Source of the DNA: Zhengella sp020637775
GTDB lineage: Bacteria > Pseudomonadota > Alphaproteobacteria > Rhizobiales > Rhizobiaceae
DNA: 64,000 bases
Assembly (NCBI RefSeq): GCF_041397485.1
Contig: NZ_JAWKWO010000006.1
Coordinates: 186,001 to 250,000 of the forward strand
Reading direction: 5' to 3'
Shown here: one piece after another, positions 42,004-50,693 of the stretch
Layout of the letters: every line of letters starts with the position of its first letter
How positions within the stretch are numbered: position 1 is the first letter of the stretch
Translations under genes and position numbers: made by a program
The notes under the pieces: model-generated
What the model saw: the letters and a program-made list of their open reading frames with translations, nothing else
Told to the model about the DNA's origin: nothing
Database searches by the model: none

Positions 42004-42381
42004 ATGCGTTCCGTCAAGCGTAAATTGAGTTCTGCACTGGCATGCACAGCAATGCTGTCAGGCCTGCTTCTCGCGACCACCGGCGCCGAGGCCGGCCGTA
42101 TCGGCGAGCGTTCCTATTCCGATTCCTTCGGCAACCTCGTCATCATCAGCCCTTCGGGTTACAAGCGGATCGTCGTGGGTCAGGGCGATCTGGCCGAAAC
42201 ATCCGTCTCGGGCGCTCCCGATGTCATCTATTTCGACGAACCCGTCTATTCGACGAGCCAGCACCGGTTCCCCGAAGCATCCTATCGCTGTTCCGGCGGC
42301 GCGGCGGTCTATCGCGGGCGCAGCTACATGTACGGCTTGTCGCGCGATGAGGTGGCTGTGCTGGTGAACGGCTGCCGCTGA
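42004..42381 (+). CDS. Small secreted protein of unknown function
   Basis: A 125-residue protein with a Sec signal peptide (residues 1-30, ending TTGAEA). The mature 95 residues hold two cysteines (SYRCSGG and VNGCR) and a repeated Ser/Tyr/Gly-rich pattern; I recognise no family. A CtrA-type box lies 55 bases upstream, so cell-cycle-timed expression is possible. It starts after GAGGAGGACGCAAC, an unusually strong ribosome site. Confidence 0.72.
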   Translation: MRSVKRKLSSALACTAMLSGLLLATTGAEAGRIGERSYSDSFGNLVIISPSGYKRIVVGQGDLAETSVSGAPDVIYFDEPVYSTSQHRFPEASYRCSGGAAVYRGRSYMYGLSRDEVAVLVNGCR

Positions 42382-42385
42382 GGCT

Positions 42386-43540
42386 TCAGGCGTAGGCGCC
42401 GAGACGCGGCGCCGGCGGCACATAGCGGTTCATGTCACGCAGGCAGACCGAAGGGCCGCCCGGCGTACGCGCATGATAGAGCGATTCGGCCGCACGGTCG
42501 TGCAGGGTCGTGAAGGCCTCGCCGGTGCGCCACAGGGCAACGCCGGCGGCAATCGTCGCCCCATCCGCCTTCTTGCTGGCCTCGGACAAGCCGAGGCACC
42601 ACCGGCGGATCGCTTCGCCGTTGCCGTTCTGGAACAGGATGCCGATCCGGGCATCGCCGGCACGGAAGGCGGTCATGGTTTCGCTCAGATGCGCCGGCAG
42701 CAGGTCTGCCAGCCTGTCCAGTTCGGCGTTCAGCCTCTGCTCGCCCTCGAAACCGGTATAGGCGCCCTTGATCACCGGCTCGATGAGCGCCAGCGCCACC
42801 GCCTCGCCCGCACCGCTGATGGCAGCCAGCTTTTCCTCCACTCCGGCCCGCGACATGAAACCCGTTTCCGGATCCACGGCGTAGCGGCTGCGGATGTCAT
42901 GCAGCAGCCTCGCGCCCATCAGCCAGATCATCATGCCGGCAAGCAGGAGGCCGGTCGTGGCCTGGATGAACAGGATCAAGGCGCCATAGCTGGTTGCCAG
43001 GAAATGCGACGGCGAGGCGCCGACACCGCCGGTGAACATGCCAAGGCCGGGCCGTACGGCATATTGCAGGGCAAACAGCGTCAGGGCGACGGCAAAGGCG
43101 CGGTCCGGCGCGGTCCGCCCGTGCAGCCACGCCAGCACCGCTCCCGTCATCGCCATCAGCATGTAGGGCGCCTGATAGACGGTCTGGCGGAAGAGCGATT
43201 CGCGGTCCAGGTCGATGATCAGAAGGTTCACGATCAGTGCCGCGATGTAGAAGACCGAGACGATGCGCCAGTTGAACGGCACGCAAAGATAGGCCGCGAC
43301 CCCGGCCGACAGGAACATCAATCCGCCCAGATGCGTGGCGAACAGCATGAAGCGCGGCAGATGGGCATTGTCGAACCAGAGCAGCGATGCCTCGAAACAG
43401 CCCGAGACGACCGCCAGCGCGCTCGCGATGATCAGCAGGAGCGCCTCGGGCCGGCGCCCGTGCCACCAGGAAGCGACCAGAACCGCGAAGACCATCGAGG
43501 CAATGGCGCTGTTGAGAAACAGAAGATAACCGCCCATCAC
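42386..43540 (-). CDS. Membrane protein with degenerate GGDEF domain
   Basis: A 384-residue protein: about six or seven membrane helices (residues 1-210), then a cytosolic domain shaped like a diguanylate cyclase. DPETGFMSRAGVEEKL at 223-238 matches the D-x-L-T-G-L-x-N-R motif, and IAAGVALWRTGEAFTTLHDRAAESLYHAR matches the C-terminal YRADxALYxAK region. The catalytic GG(D/E)EF is replaced by AGDAR at 294-298, so it cannot make c-di-GMP; a c-di-GMP or GTP sensor, or a relic, is possible. It stands alone, convergent with the 42004 gene (4 bases between the stops). Confidence 0.75.
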   Translation of the reverse strand: MMGGYLLFLNSAIASMVFAVLVASWWHGRRPEALLLIIASALAVVSGCFEASLLWFDNAHLPRFMLFATHLGGLMFLSAGVAAYLCVPFNWRIVSVFYIAALIVNLLIIDLDRESLFRQTVYQAPYMLMAMTGAVLAWLHGRTAPDRAFAVALTLFALQYAVRPGLGMFTGGVGASPSHFLATSYGALILFIQATTGLLLAGMMIWLMGARLLHDIRSRYAVDPETGFMSRAGVEEKLAAISGAGEAVALALIEPVIKGAYTGFEGEQRLNAELDRLADLLPAHLSETMTAFRAGDARIGILFQNGNGEAIRRWCLGLSEASKKADGATIAAGVALWRTGEAFTTLHDRAAESLYHARTPGGPSVCLRDMNRYVPPAPRLGAYA

Positions 43541-43714
43541 CTTGCCCCTGACGGCAGCCCGGATGCCTGTCTTTCAACGGTTGCAGCCACGCTGCCCTCT
43601 CCCTGCCCTGTTTTGTCGATCAATAGCAGGCATGCGTTAGGGATTGGTTATGTGAAGCCGGAGAATCCGGTGCAATCGCTGCCCTGTGACCGGCTGCCTC
43701 GCATGGCGCTCACC

Positions 43715-43752
43715 GCAAAAGGAAATGGCCCGCGCAGGCAGCGCGGGCCATT
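43715..43752 (-). terminator. Rho-independent terminator of leuC
   Basis: A 12-pair stem (AATGGCCCGCGC / GCGCGGGCCATT) with a five-base loop, followed on the minus strand by TTTCCTTTT, 47 bases after the leuC stop. Confidence 0.75.
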
Positions 43753-43798
43753 GCATGGGGAACCGGCGGGAACGCGGGCTGTCGGCCCGCCCCGGCCA

Positions 43799-45208
43799 TC
43801 AGGCCCAGTCGCGAATATCGACGAAATGCCCGGCGATCGCCGCTGCGGCGGCCATGGTCGGAGAGACGAGGTGGGTGCGGCCCTTGAAGCCCTGCCGTCC
43901 CTCGAAATTGCGGTTCGAGGTGGAGGCGCAGCGCTCGCCGGGCTTCAGCCGGTCGTCATTCATGGCCAGGCACATGGAGCATCCGGGCTCGCGCCATTCG
44001 AAACCCGCGGCCAGGAAGATCTTGTCCAGCCCCTCGGCTTCCGCCTGTTCCTTGACCAGGCCGGACCCCGGAACGACCATCGCGTTGACGCCTTCGGCCA
44101 CCGTCCTGCCTTCCACGATACTGGCTGCCGCGCGCAGATCCTCGATCCGCCCGTTGGTGCAGGATCCGATGAACACGCGGTCGATGGCGATGTCCGTGAT
44201 CTTCGTGCCAGGCGTCAGGCCCATATATTCCAGCGCGCGCTTCTTGGAAGCCCGCTTGGTCTCGTCGGCAATGTCATCCGGGTTCGGCACGACGCCGGTC
44301 ACGGAAACCACGTCTTCCGGCGAGGAGCCCCAGGAGACGATCGGCGGCAGGTTGGCGGCATCGAGGACGACGACCTTGTCGAAATGCGCACCTTCATCCG
44401 TATGAAGCGTCTTCCAGTAGTCGAGCGCCATGTCCCAGGCCTTGCCCTTGGGCGCGCGCGGCTTGTCCTTGATGTAGGCGAAGGTCGTCTCGTCCGGCGC
44501 GATGAGGCCGGCGCGCGCACCGCCTTCGATGGTCATGTTGCAGACCGTCATCCGCCCTTCCATGGACAGTGAACGGATCGCCTCCCCGGCGAACTCGATG
44601 ACGTGGCCCGTGCCGCCGGCCGTGCCGATCTCGCCGATGATGGCGAGGATGATGTCCTTTGCCGTCACGCCTTCGGGCAATTGCCCGTCGACGCGCACCA
44701 GCATGTTCTTCGCCTTGGACTGGATCAGCGTCTGCGTGGCCAGCACGTGCTCGACTTCCGACGTGCCGATGCCATGCGCCAGCGCGCCGAAGGCGCCGTG
44801 TGTGGATGTATGGCTGTCGCCGCAGACGATCGTCATGCCCGGCAGGGTGAAGCCCTGTTCCGGCCCGACAATGTGGACAATGCCCTGCCGCTTGTCGGCC
44901 TCGTTGTAATACTCGATCTCGAAGTCGCCGGCATTCTTCGCCAGCGCTTCCACCTGGATGCGGCTTTCCTCGTTCTTGATGCCGGTCTTCCGGTCGGGCG
45001 TGGTGGGCACGTTGTGATCTACCACGGCAAGCGTCTTTTCAGGGTGCCGCACCTTGCGGCCGGCCATGCGCAGCCCCTCGAAGGCCTGCGGGCTGGTCAC
45101 CTCGTGAACCAGGTGCCGGTCGATATAGAGCAGGCAGGTGCCGTCCTCCTGGCGGTCAACGACATGATCGTCGAAAATCTTGTCATAGAGGGTGCGCGGT
45201 GCAGTCAT
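43799..45208 (-). CDS. leuC: 3-isopropylmalate dehydratase large subunit
   Basis: A 469-residue aconitase-type enzyme of the leucine pathway. The start MTAPRTLYDKIFDDHVV is the conserved one. [4Fe-4S] ligands lie in FIGSCTNGRIEDLRAA and EPGCSMCLAMN; active-site segments HNVPTTPDR, GDSHTSTHGAFGALAHGIG and GSGLVKEQAE are present. It works with LeuD, which is not in this window. GAGG lies nine bases before the ATG at 45208. Confidence 0.96.
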   Translation of the reverse strand: MTAPRTLYDKIFDDHVVDRQEDGTCLLYIDRHLVHEVTSPQAFEGLRMAGRKVRHPEKTLAVVDHNVPTTPDRKTGIKNEESRIQVEALAKNAGDFEIEYYNEADKRQGIVHIVGPEQGFTLPGMTIVCGDSHTSTHGAFGALAHGIGTSEVEHVLATQTLIQSKAKNMLVRVDGQLPEGVTAKDIILAIIGEIGTAGGTGHVIEFAGEAIRSLSMEGRMTVCNMTIEGGARAGLIAPDETTFAYIKDKPRAPKGKAWDMALDYWKTLHTDEGAHFDKVVVLDAANLPPIVSWGSSPEDVVSVTGVVPNPDDIADETKRASKKRALEYMGLTPGTKITDIAIDRVFIGSCTNGRIEDLRAAASIVEGRTVAEGVNAMVVPGSGLVKEQAEAEGLDKIFLAAGFEWREPGCSMCLAMNDDRLKPGERCASTSNRNFEGRQGFKGRTHLVSPTMAAAAAIAGHFVDIRDWA

Positions 45209-45407
45209 GGCGAAAGTCCTCATTGATCGGGGCCCGGATTTCGGCCCTTTTTCCCTTGGCTGTCATATGGACTGGCAGCATGGACAGCGTCAAGGATCAA
45301 GCTGACCTGGCAAGCCCTGCAGCAAATACCGATTGCAAATTGCCGCGGCCAGGCGTAACCGCCGCTCCGGCGCGCTCCCGCGCCTTTCCGGCCATCGGAC
45401 CCACCGC

Positions 45408-46772
45408 ATGATCCCCACGCCCTTCGCCCACGGACGCCACGCCCTCATGGATGCCGGCCGCGGCTTCGCCATTCTCGGCATTCTCTGGCTCAACATTTTC
45501 ATCTTCGCCCTGCCGCTGGATGCCATGGGCATTCCCGGCATGTGGGGCGAAACCATGTGGGGCGTCATCGACCCCAATGTCGAGATCTGGCGCCTGGTCG
45601 GCATTGCCGTGGATGGCGTCATGCGCGGCATGATCTCCATCCTCTTCGGCGCCACGGCGCTCATCCTGCTGACCCGTGCGGAATCCGCCGGCACCGGGCT
45701 TGCCGCGCTCGATCCCTGGTACAGGCGGCAGATGGCGCTCATCGCCTTCGGCGTCATCCACGCCTATCTCCTGCTCTGGCCTTACGACATCCTTTATCTC
45801 TACGGCCTGTTCGGCCTGTTCCTGTTTCCGGTGCGCAAATGGTCACCCCGCCGCCTGTGGATCGCCGCGGCGCTGATGATGGCGATGTCCGCCATTCAGG
45901 GCGGCGCGGAAATATCGCCGCTGATGGAGCAGCGCGTGGAAATGCGTGACACGTTCAGCCGCGACGAGGTGATCGAGAACCGCGCCGGCCAACCGCTGCG
46001 GGAGCAGATCGATCCATCCGGGATCGACAGCGGCACGACCCAAGGCATTGCGACGACCGCCGGCGATGCGGCCGCACCCGGCGAAGATGACGGCGACGAA
46101 ATGCGCCGGATCATGGAAAGCATCGAGAGCGAGATCATCGAGCGCCAGCAGGGCTATCTCGACAATGTGCTTTCGCTGGCACCCGTTTCATTCCAGGAAC
46201 AGACCTCGGAAGTCGTGAAGCACCATGTCCTCGACGTCTATACCTTCATGCTGATTGGCATGGCGCTTCTCAAAAGCGGCTTCCTGACCGGTGGATGGAG
46301 CCTTTCGGCCTACCGGCGCCTGGCGCTCGGCGGCCTTGTCGCGGGCACGGCGATCGGCTGGTTCACCGGCAGCCGCTTCGCCGACGGATCGACCGCCGCC
46401 ATGCTCTCCGACGGACTGCTGCCCTATGTCTATGACATCCGCCGGCTCTGTTTCGTCTTCGGCTTCTTTTCGCTTCTGGCGCTGTTGATGGCCTGGGGAC
46501 GCGCCCGCTGGCTGACCGACCGGCTGGAAGCCTGCGGCCGCCTCGCGCTGACCCTCTATATCGGCCAGTCCGCGGCATGCATGACGCTTTTCTTCGGCTT
46601 CGGCTTCGGACTTTTCGGCCGCCTCGAACATATCGAGATCGCAGGCATCGCGCTCGCCATGACGCTCGTCCAGCTTCTTGCCGCGCCCCTCTATGTGAAG
46701 CGCTTCGGCCAGGGACCGCTTGAGCGCCTTCTGCGCCGCATCACCCATGGCCGCGAAGACGCATCGGCCTGA
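45408..46772 (+). CDS. DUF418 family membrane protein
   Basis: A 454-residue inner-membrane protein with about ten hydrophobic helices and an acidic loop of roughly 100 residues in the middle (near 195-265). The opening RHALMDAGRGFAILGILWLNIFIFALP and the C-terminal helix block with LEACGRLALTLYIGQSAACMTLFFGFG are the marks of the YeiB/DUF418 family, whose function is unknown. The start at 45408 was chosen because the R-(x)5-GFAILGIL segment begins family members 10-15 residues in; 25 earlier in-frame codons look non-coding. Confidence 0.86.
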   Translation: MIPTPFAHGRHALMDAGRGFAILGILWLNIFIFALPLDAMGIPGMWGETMWGVIDPNVEIWRLVGIAVDGVMRGMISILFGATALILLTRAESAGTGLAALDPWYRRQMALIAFGVIHAYLLLWPYDILYLYGLFGLFLFPVRKWSPRRLWIAAALMMAMSAIQGGAEISPLMEQRVEMRDTFSRDEVIENRAGQPLREQIDPSGIDSGTTQGIATTAGDAAAPGEDDGDEMRRIMESIESEIIERQQGYLDNVLSLAPVSFQEQTSEVVKHHVLDVYTFMLIGMALLKSGFLTGGWSLSAYRRLALGGLVAGTAIGWFTGSRFADGSTAAMLSDGLLPYVYDIRRLCFVFGFFSLLALLMAWGRARWLTDRLEACGRLALTLYIGQSAACMTLFFGFGFGLFGRLEHIEIAGIALAMTLVQLLAAPLYVKRFGQGPLERLLRRITHGREDASA

Positions 46773-46783
46773 CCCGGAGCATG

Positions 46784-46820
46784 AAAAAGGCGCGGCCCGC
46801 CGGAACGGACCGCGCCTTTT
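46784..46820. terminator. Bidirectional terminator between DUF418 gene and rplS
   Basis: A stem AAAAGGCGCGG / CCGCGCCTTTT with A run on one side and T run on the other, lying between two convergent genes, so it can stop transcription from both. Confidence 0.85.
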
Positions 46821-46845
46821 CGAAAGGCTTGCTGTAGCGAAAGGC

Positions 46846-47373
46846 TTACTCGCCCTTGGCTTCCGCGTTCTGCTCGGCGGCAGCGGCTTCCGCAGCCTCG
46901 GCCGCGGCCTTCTCGGCAGCCAGCGCCTCGGCGGCGGCAATCTTCTCGGCCTCGACGCGGGCGCGTTCCTCGGCCTGCGCCTTGCGCTCGGCTTCGTTCA
47001 GCTTGCGCGAACGGGCATTGGTGTTCTCGGTGATGCGGGCCGATTTGCCGCGGCGGTCGCGCATGTAATAGAGCTTGGCGCGGCGCACCTTGCCGCGACG
47101 GACCACTTCCACCGCCTCGACCAGCGGCGAGTAGACCGGGAACACGCGCTCGACGCCTTCACCGTAGGAAATCTTGCGAACCGTGAAGTTCTCGTGCAGG
47201 CCCGAGCCGGAGCGGGCGATGCAAACGCCTTCATAGGCCTGCAGACGGGTGCGCTTGCCTTCCGTCACGCGCACCTGCACACGCAGCGTATCGCCGGGCG
47301 AGAATTCGGGCAGCTTGCGCTGGGCTTCGATCTTGGCGGCCTGTTCGGCCTCGAGCTGACGAATGAGATCCAT
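46846..47373 (-). CDS. rplS: 50S ribosomal protein L19
   Basis: A 175-residue L19. Residues 1-118 are the usual protein (LPEFSPGDTLRVQVRVTEG, RLQAYEGVCIARSGSGLHENFTVRKISYGEGVERVFP, GKVRRAKLYYMRDRRGKSARI). The last 55 or so residues are an extension of Ala, Glu and Lys in a helical pattern, seen in several Rhizobiales L19 proteins and absent from E. coli L19 (115 residues). L19 sits at the 30S-50S interface. The usual upstream neighbours trmD and rimM are separated from it by a permease gene. Confidence 0.95.
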   Translation of the reverse strand: MDLIRQLEAEQAAKIEAQRKLPEFSPGDTLRVQVRVTEGKRTRLQAYEGVCIARSGSGLHENFTVRKISYGEGVERVFPVYSPLVEAVEVVRRGKVRRAKLYYMRDRRGKSARITENTNARSRKLNEAERKAQAEERARVEAEKIAAAEALAAEKAAAEAAEAAAAEQNAEAKGE

Positions 47374-47627
47374 CGTCCTGTCCTCTTGTTCTTGGGCACG
47401 TCAGAGCGCCACCTTCCGAAGTCTGTCTGACCGCGACAAAGGGCCGGACGCGAAGACCGGCATGGCGAATTCACATGAACTGTTGCTTGCGAGGAAGCCC
47501 GATCATGCCCGGACTTCGGGCGCGCTCTTACACGCTTGCGCGCAACTTGTCACGGCCTGCCGCGAAAAAAGTGCTTCAACGCCGAATTTTCGTGCCATCG
47601 CAACGGATTTCCGGCTAGGGAAGCGCC

Positions 47628-48374
47628 ATGACGATCACGACAGCACTTCTCCTTTTTCTCGCCGGCCTGTTTTCCGGCATGATCAACGCCATTGCCGGCG
47701 GCGGCACGTTTCTCACCTTCGGTGCGATGACGCTGGCCGGCGTCCCGCCGATCTCCGCCAATGCCACGTCTTCCATCGTTCAGTTTCCCGGCTATATCAC
47801 GTCGGCACTGGCCTATTGGAGCGAGATCAGGAGGGAGTGGAAGGCGGTCGCCGTCCTGTCCGCCATTTCCCTGTTCGGTTCCCTTGGCGGTGCGCTCTGG
47901 CTGCTGTCGCTGTCAAACCCGGCCTTTTCCAGCCTCGTGCCCTGGCTACTGATAGCCGCCACCGCGCTTTTCGCGGCCGGCCCCTACCTGAAGCCGAGGG
48001 CCTCCGGCGAGCATCCGCCCAACTCGCTCAGGGGCAATGCCCTGCAATTCGTCACCTCCATCTATGGCGGTTTCTTCGGCGCCGGCATGGGCGTGATGAT
48101 GCTGGCATCCCTGAGCCTTGCGACCGGCGGCGATTATCACCGCCTGAACGCCATCAAGAACGGGCTCTCCATCGTCATTGCCGCGGTGGCCATCCTCGTC
48201 TTCACGGCTGGCGGCGCGATCTCGTGGAAGCACGGCCTGGTCATGCTGCCGGGCGCGGGTCTTGGCGGCTGGATGGGCGTCTGGTTCGCCAGGCGGGTGC
48301 CGCAAGGCGTGTTGCGCTGGCTGGTCATCGCCATCGGCCTGTTCCTGGCGGGCTACTATTTCGTGCGCGGCTGA
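47628..48374 (+). CDS. TSUP family permease (TauE/SafE-like)
   Basis: A 248-residue membrane protein with about eight helices and the duplicated TauE/SafE motif, LFSGMINAIAGGGTFLTFGAMTLAGVPPISANATSS near the start and YGGFFGAGMGVMMLASL in the second half. TSUP proteins export or import sulfite, sulfonates or other organic anions. It runs against trmD and overlaps its 3' end by 19 bases, splitting the common rimM-trmD-rplS cluster. Confidence 0.88.
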   Translation: MTITTALLLFLAGLFSGMINAIAGGGTFLTFGAMTLAGVPPISANATSSIVQFPGYITSALAYWSEIRREWKAVAVLSAISLFGSLGGALWLLSLSNPAFSSLVPWLLIAATALFAAGPYLKPRASGEHPPNSLRGNALQFVTSIYGGFFGAGMGVMMLASLSLATGGDYHRLNAIKNGLSIVIAAVAILVFTAGGAISWKHGLVMLPGAGLGGWMGVWFARRVPQGVLRWLVIAIGLFLAGYYFVRG

Positions 48375-49048
48375 AGCAGGTCCGGCCGGCGGGCGGCCGT
48401 CAGCCTTTCGGCCTGTTCGCGCCGCCAGGCCTCGATCTTTGCATGATTGCCGGAGGTCAGGACGTCGGGAATGGTGCGGCCTTCCCATTCGGCCGGCCGG
48501 GTATAATGCGGGTGCTCAAGCAGCCCGGTCTCGAAACTCTCCGTCTCGCCCGATTGCGCATTGCCCATGACGCCGGGCAACAGGCGAACGACCGCATCGA
48601 GCAGCACCTGGGCAGCCACTTCGCCGCCCGACAGGATGTAATCGCCGATGGAAACCTCCTCCAGCCCGCGCGCAGCGATCACGCGTTCATCCACGCCTTC
48701 GAACCGCCCGCAGACGATCAACGCGCCGGGCCCGCGCGCCAGGTCGCGCACCCGTGCCTGCGTCAGCGGCCGCCCCCGCGGGCTCATGAGGAGGCGCGGT
48801 CTGGGATCGTCCTCCGGCGAGGCCGCATCGATGGCACTGGCCAGCACATCCGGCCTCAGCACCATGCCGGCGCCGCCGCCGGCCGGCGTGTCGTCCACCG
48901 AACGGTGCTTGTCCGTTGCAAAGTCGCGGATTTGCACCGTCTCCAGCGTCCATGCTCCGTTTTCCAGCGCCTTGCCGGCAAGGGCCATGCCCAGCGTGCC
49001 GGGAAACATGTCGGGATAGAGCGTCAGCACCGTGGCGCGGAAGGTCAT
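48356..49048 (-). CDS. trmD: tRNA (guanine-N1-)-methyltransferase
   Basis: A 230-residue SPOUT methylase that makes m1G37. SAM-knot segments are intact: SPRGRPLTQARVRDLARG, LIVCGRFEGVDERVI, SIGDYILSGGEVAAQVLLDAVVRLLPGVMGN. The start overlaps the rimM stop by four bases. Its 3' end overlaps the convergent permease gene by 19 bases. Confidence 0.95.
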   Translation of the reverse strand: MTFRATVLTLYPDMFPGTLGMALAGKALENGAWTLETVQIRDFATDKHRSVDDTPAGGGAGMVLRPDVLASAIDAASPEDDPRPRLLMSPRGRPLTQARVRDLARGPGALIVCGRFEGVDERVIAARGLEEVSIGDYILSGGEVAAQVLLDAVVRLLPGVMGNAQSGETESFETGLLEHPHYTRPAEWEGRTIPDVLTSGNHAKIEAWRREQAERLTAARRPDLLQPRTK

Positions 49049-49599
49049 GCCTCCGGCTCCGGTGCGCCATCCTCGTCATCTGTCTCCACCAGACCGGCCG
49101 CAAGCGGCTCGACGGTGACATGTCCGCCCGCCACATCGACCACCGGAACGGCCGCCAGGGTGAAGGGAACGAGCACGCCCTTGCGTCCGCCAAGCGTGAT
49201 TTCCATCAGGTCGCCGCCGCCGAAGTCATGCATTGCGGTGACCTTGCCCAGCCGATTGCCCTCGATGTCGCGAACCTCCAGCCCGACCAGGTCGGCATGG
49301 AAGAACTCATCGTCCTCCAGTTCCTCGTCGGGCAGCGCATCGCGGGCGATGAACAATTCCACGCCGTTCAGCGCCTCGGCCTGTTCGCGCGTGGTCACGC
49401 CCTCGAACCGCGCCACGACCACTGTCTTGGCCGGGCGCACGTCGAGCACCGCGTAGGTGCGGCCGTCTGCGTCATGCAGCGGGCCGTAATCGCCAAAGGC
49501 CAGCGGATCGCCGGTGAAGCTCTTCACCCGCAACGCGCCGCGCACGCCATGCGGGGCGCCGATCACGGCCATGCGTACGTCTTTTCCTGTTTCGTCCAT
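49045..49599 (-). CDS. rimM: 16S rRNA processing protein RimM
   Basis: A 184-residue maturation factor for the 30S head. The N-terminal RimM domain opens with RMAVIGAPHGVRGALRVKSFT, and the C-terminal PRC-barrel has FFHADLVGLEVRDIEGNRLGKVTAMHDFGGGDLMEI. It pairs with trmD in one operon (ATGA-type overlap). The upstream gene is xerC in the opposite direction; rpsP, which normally precedes rimM, is not here. Confidence 0.94.
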   Translation of the reverse strand: MDETGKDVRMAVIGAPHGVRGALRVKSFTGDPLAFGDYGPLHDADGRTYAVLDVRPAKTVVVARFEGVTTREQAEALNGVELFIARDALPDEELEDDEFFHADLVGLEVRDIEGNRLGKVTAMHDFGGGDLMEITLGGRKGVLVPFTLAAVPVVDVAGGHVTVEPLAAGLVETDDEDGAPEPEA

Positions 49600-49667
49600 G
49601 CCGCCTGATTACGCGCTTTGGCAGGCAAATCAAGCATTCGCTAACCGTGGCCGTGCAATCTGGGGCC

Positions 49668-50612
49668 ATGGCCAAACCCGAATTGCTCGTCATCGCGACC
49701 CAGGATGTGCTTCAGCTTCGCCGCCAATGGCTGGCCGACCTGGCCGCAACGCGCCGCCTCGCGGCTCTCACCGTCGAAGCCTATGAGCGGGATACGCGCC
49801 AGTTCCTTGCCTTTCTCACCCGTCATCTGGGCCGTCCGGCGGCACGCGCGGATATTGCCGCGCTGAAACCGGCGGATCTGCGTGCCTTTCTTGCCGCACG
49901 CCGTTCATCCGGTGCCGGAGCCCGCACCACAGGGCGCAATCTCGCGGGTCTGCGCGCTTTTCTGCGTTACCTGGAAAAACGTGGTCTTGCCAATGCCGCC
50001 GGCGCGAAAGCGGTGCGCGCGCCGCGCCAACCCAGGTCGCTGCCGCGCCCCATCACCGCCTCCGATGCGTTGCGCGTCGTCGACGCGTCCGAACAATTGC
50101 ACGAGGAACCGTGGATCGCCGCGCGCAATGCGGCTGTCCTGTCGCTCCTCTATGGCTGCGGATTGCGCATTTCGGAGGCACTGGCGCTTGATGGCGAGGA
50201 TTTGCGTGACCCCTCGCAGACCGGTTTGCGGGTCACGGGCAAGGGTGGCAAGACCCGGCTTGTACCGCTTTTGCCGGCGGTTCTGGACGCAGTCTCCGCC
50301 TATCGCGGCCTCTGCCCCTGGGATCTGGCACCCGGAACGCCGCTGTTTCGCGGCGCGCGCGGCGGCAAGCTCAATCCTGCCGTCCTGCAACGCGACATGG
50401 CAAGGCTGCGCGCCGCGCTCGATCTGCCCGACAGCGCGACGCCGCATGCGCTTCGCCATTCCTTTGCGACCCACCTTCTGGGCCGTGGCGGAGACCTGCG
50501 CGCCATCCAGGAACTGCTCGGCCATGCCAGCCTTTCCACCACGCAGGTCTATACAGGTGTCGATGCCGACCGCCTGCTGGACATCTACGACACGTTCCAT
50601 CCCCGCGCCTGA
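49668..50612 (+). CDS. xerC: Tyrosine recombinase XerC
   Basis: A 314-residue site-specific recombinase. Catalytic residues are all visible: Arg167 in GLRISEALAL, Lys192/195 in GKGGKTR, His260-x-x-Arg263 in PHALRHSFATHLL, His286 in LGHASLSTT and nucleophile Tyr295 in QVYTGVD. With XerD it resolves chromosome dimers at dif, activated by FtsK. The start MAKPELL is preferred over a GTG-type frame extension of seven codons. It is divergent from rimM. Confidence 0.93.
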   Translation: MAKPELLVIATQDVLQLRRQWLADLAATRRLAALTVEAYERDTRQFLAFLTRHLGRPAARADIAALKPADLRAFLAARRSSGAGARTTGRNLAGLRAFLRYLEKRGLANAAGAKAVRAPRQPRSLPRPITASDALRVVDASEQLHEEPWIAARNAAVLSLLYGCGLRISEALALDGEDLRDPSQTGLRVTGKGGKTRLVPLLPAVLDAVSAYRGLCPWDLAPGTPLFRGARGGKLNPAVLQRDMARLRAALDLPDSATPHALRHSFATHLLGRGGDLRAIQELLGHASLSTTQVYTGVDADRLLDIYDTFHPRA

Positions 50613-50693
50613 CGGCGCCCGCCTCTCGGTCAAGCGGTTTTCGACCGAAGCGATTAACCGCATCTTTGCGCTTTGCGGATCAGGATAGGGACC

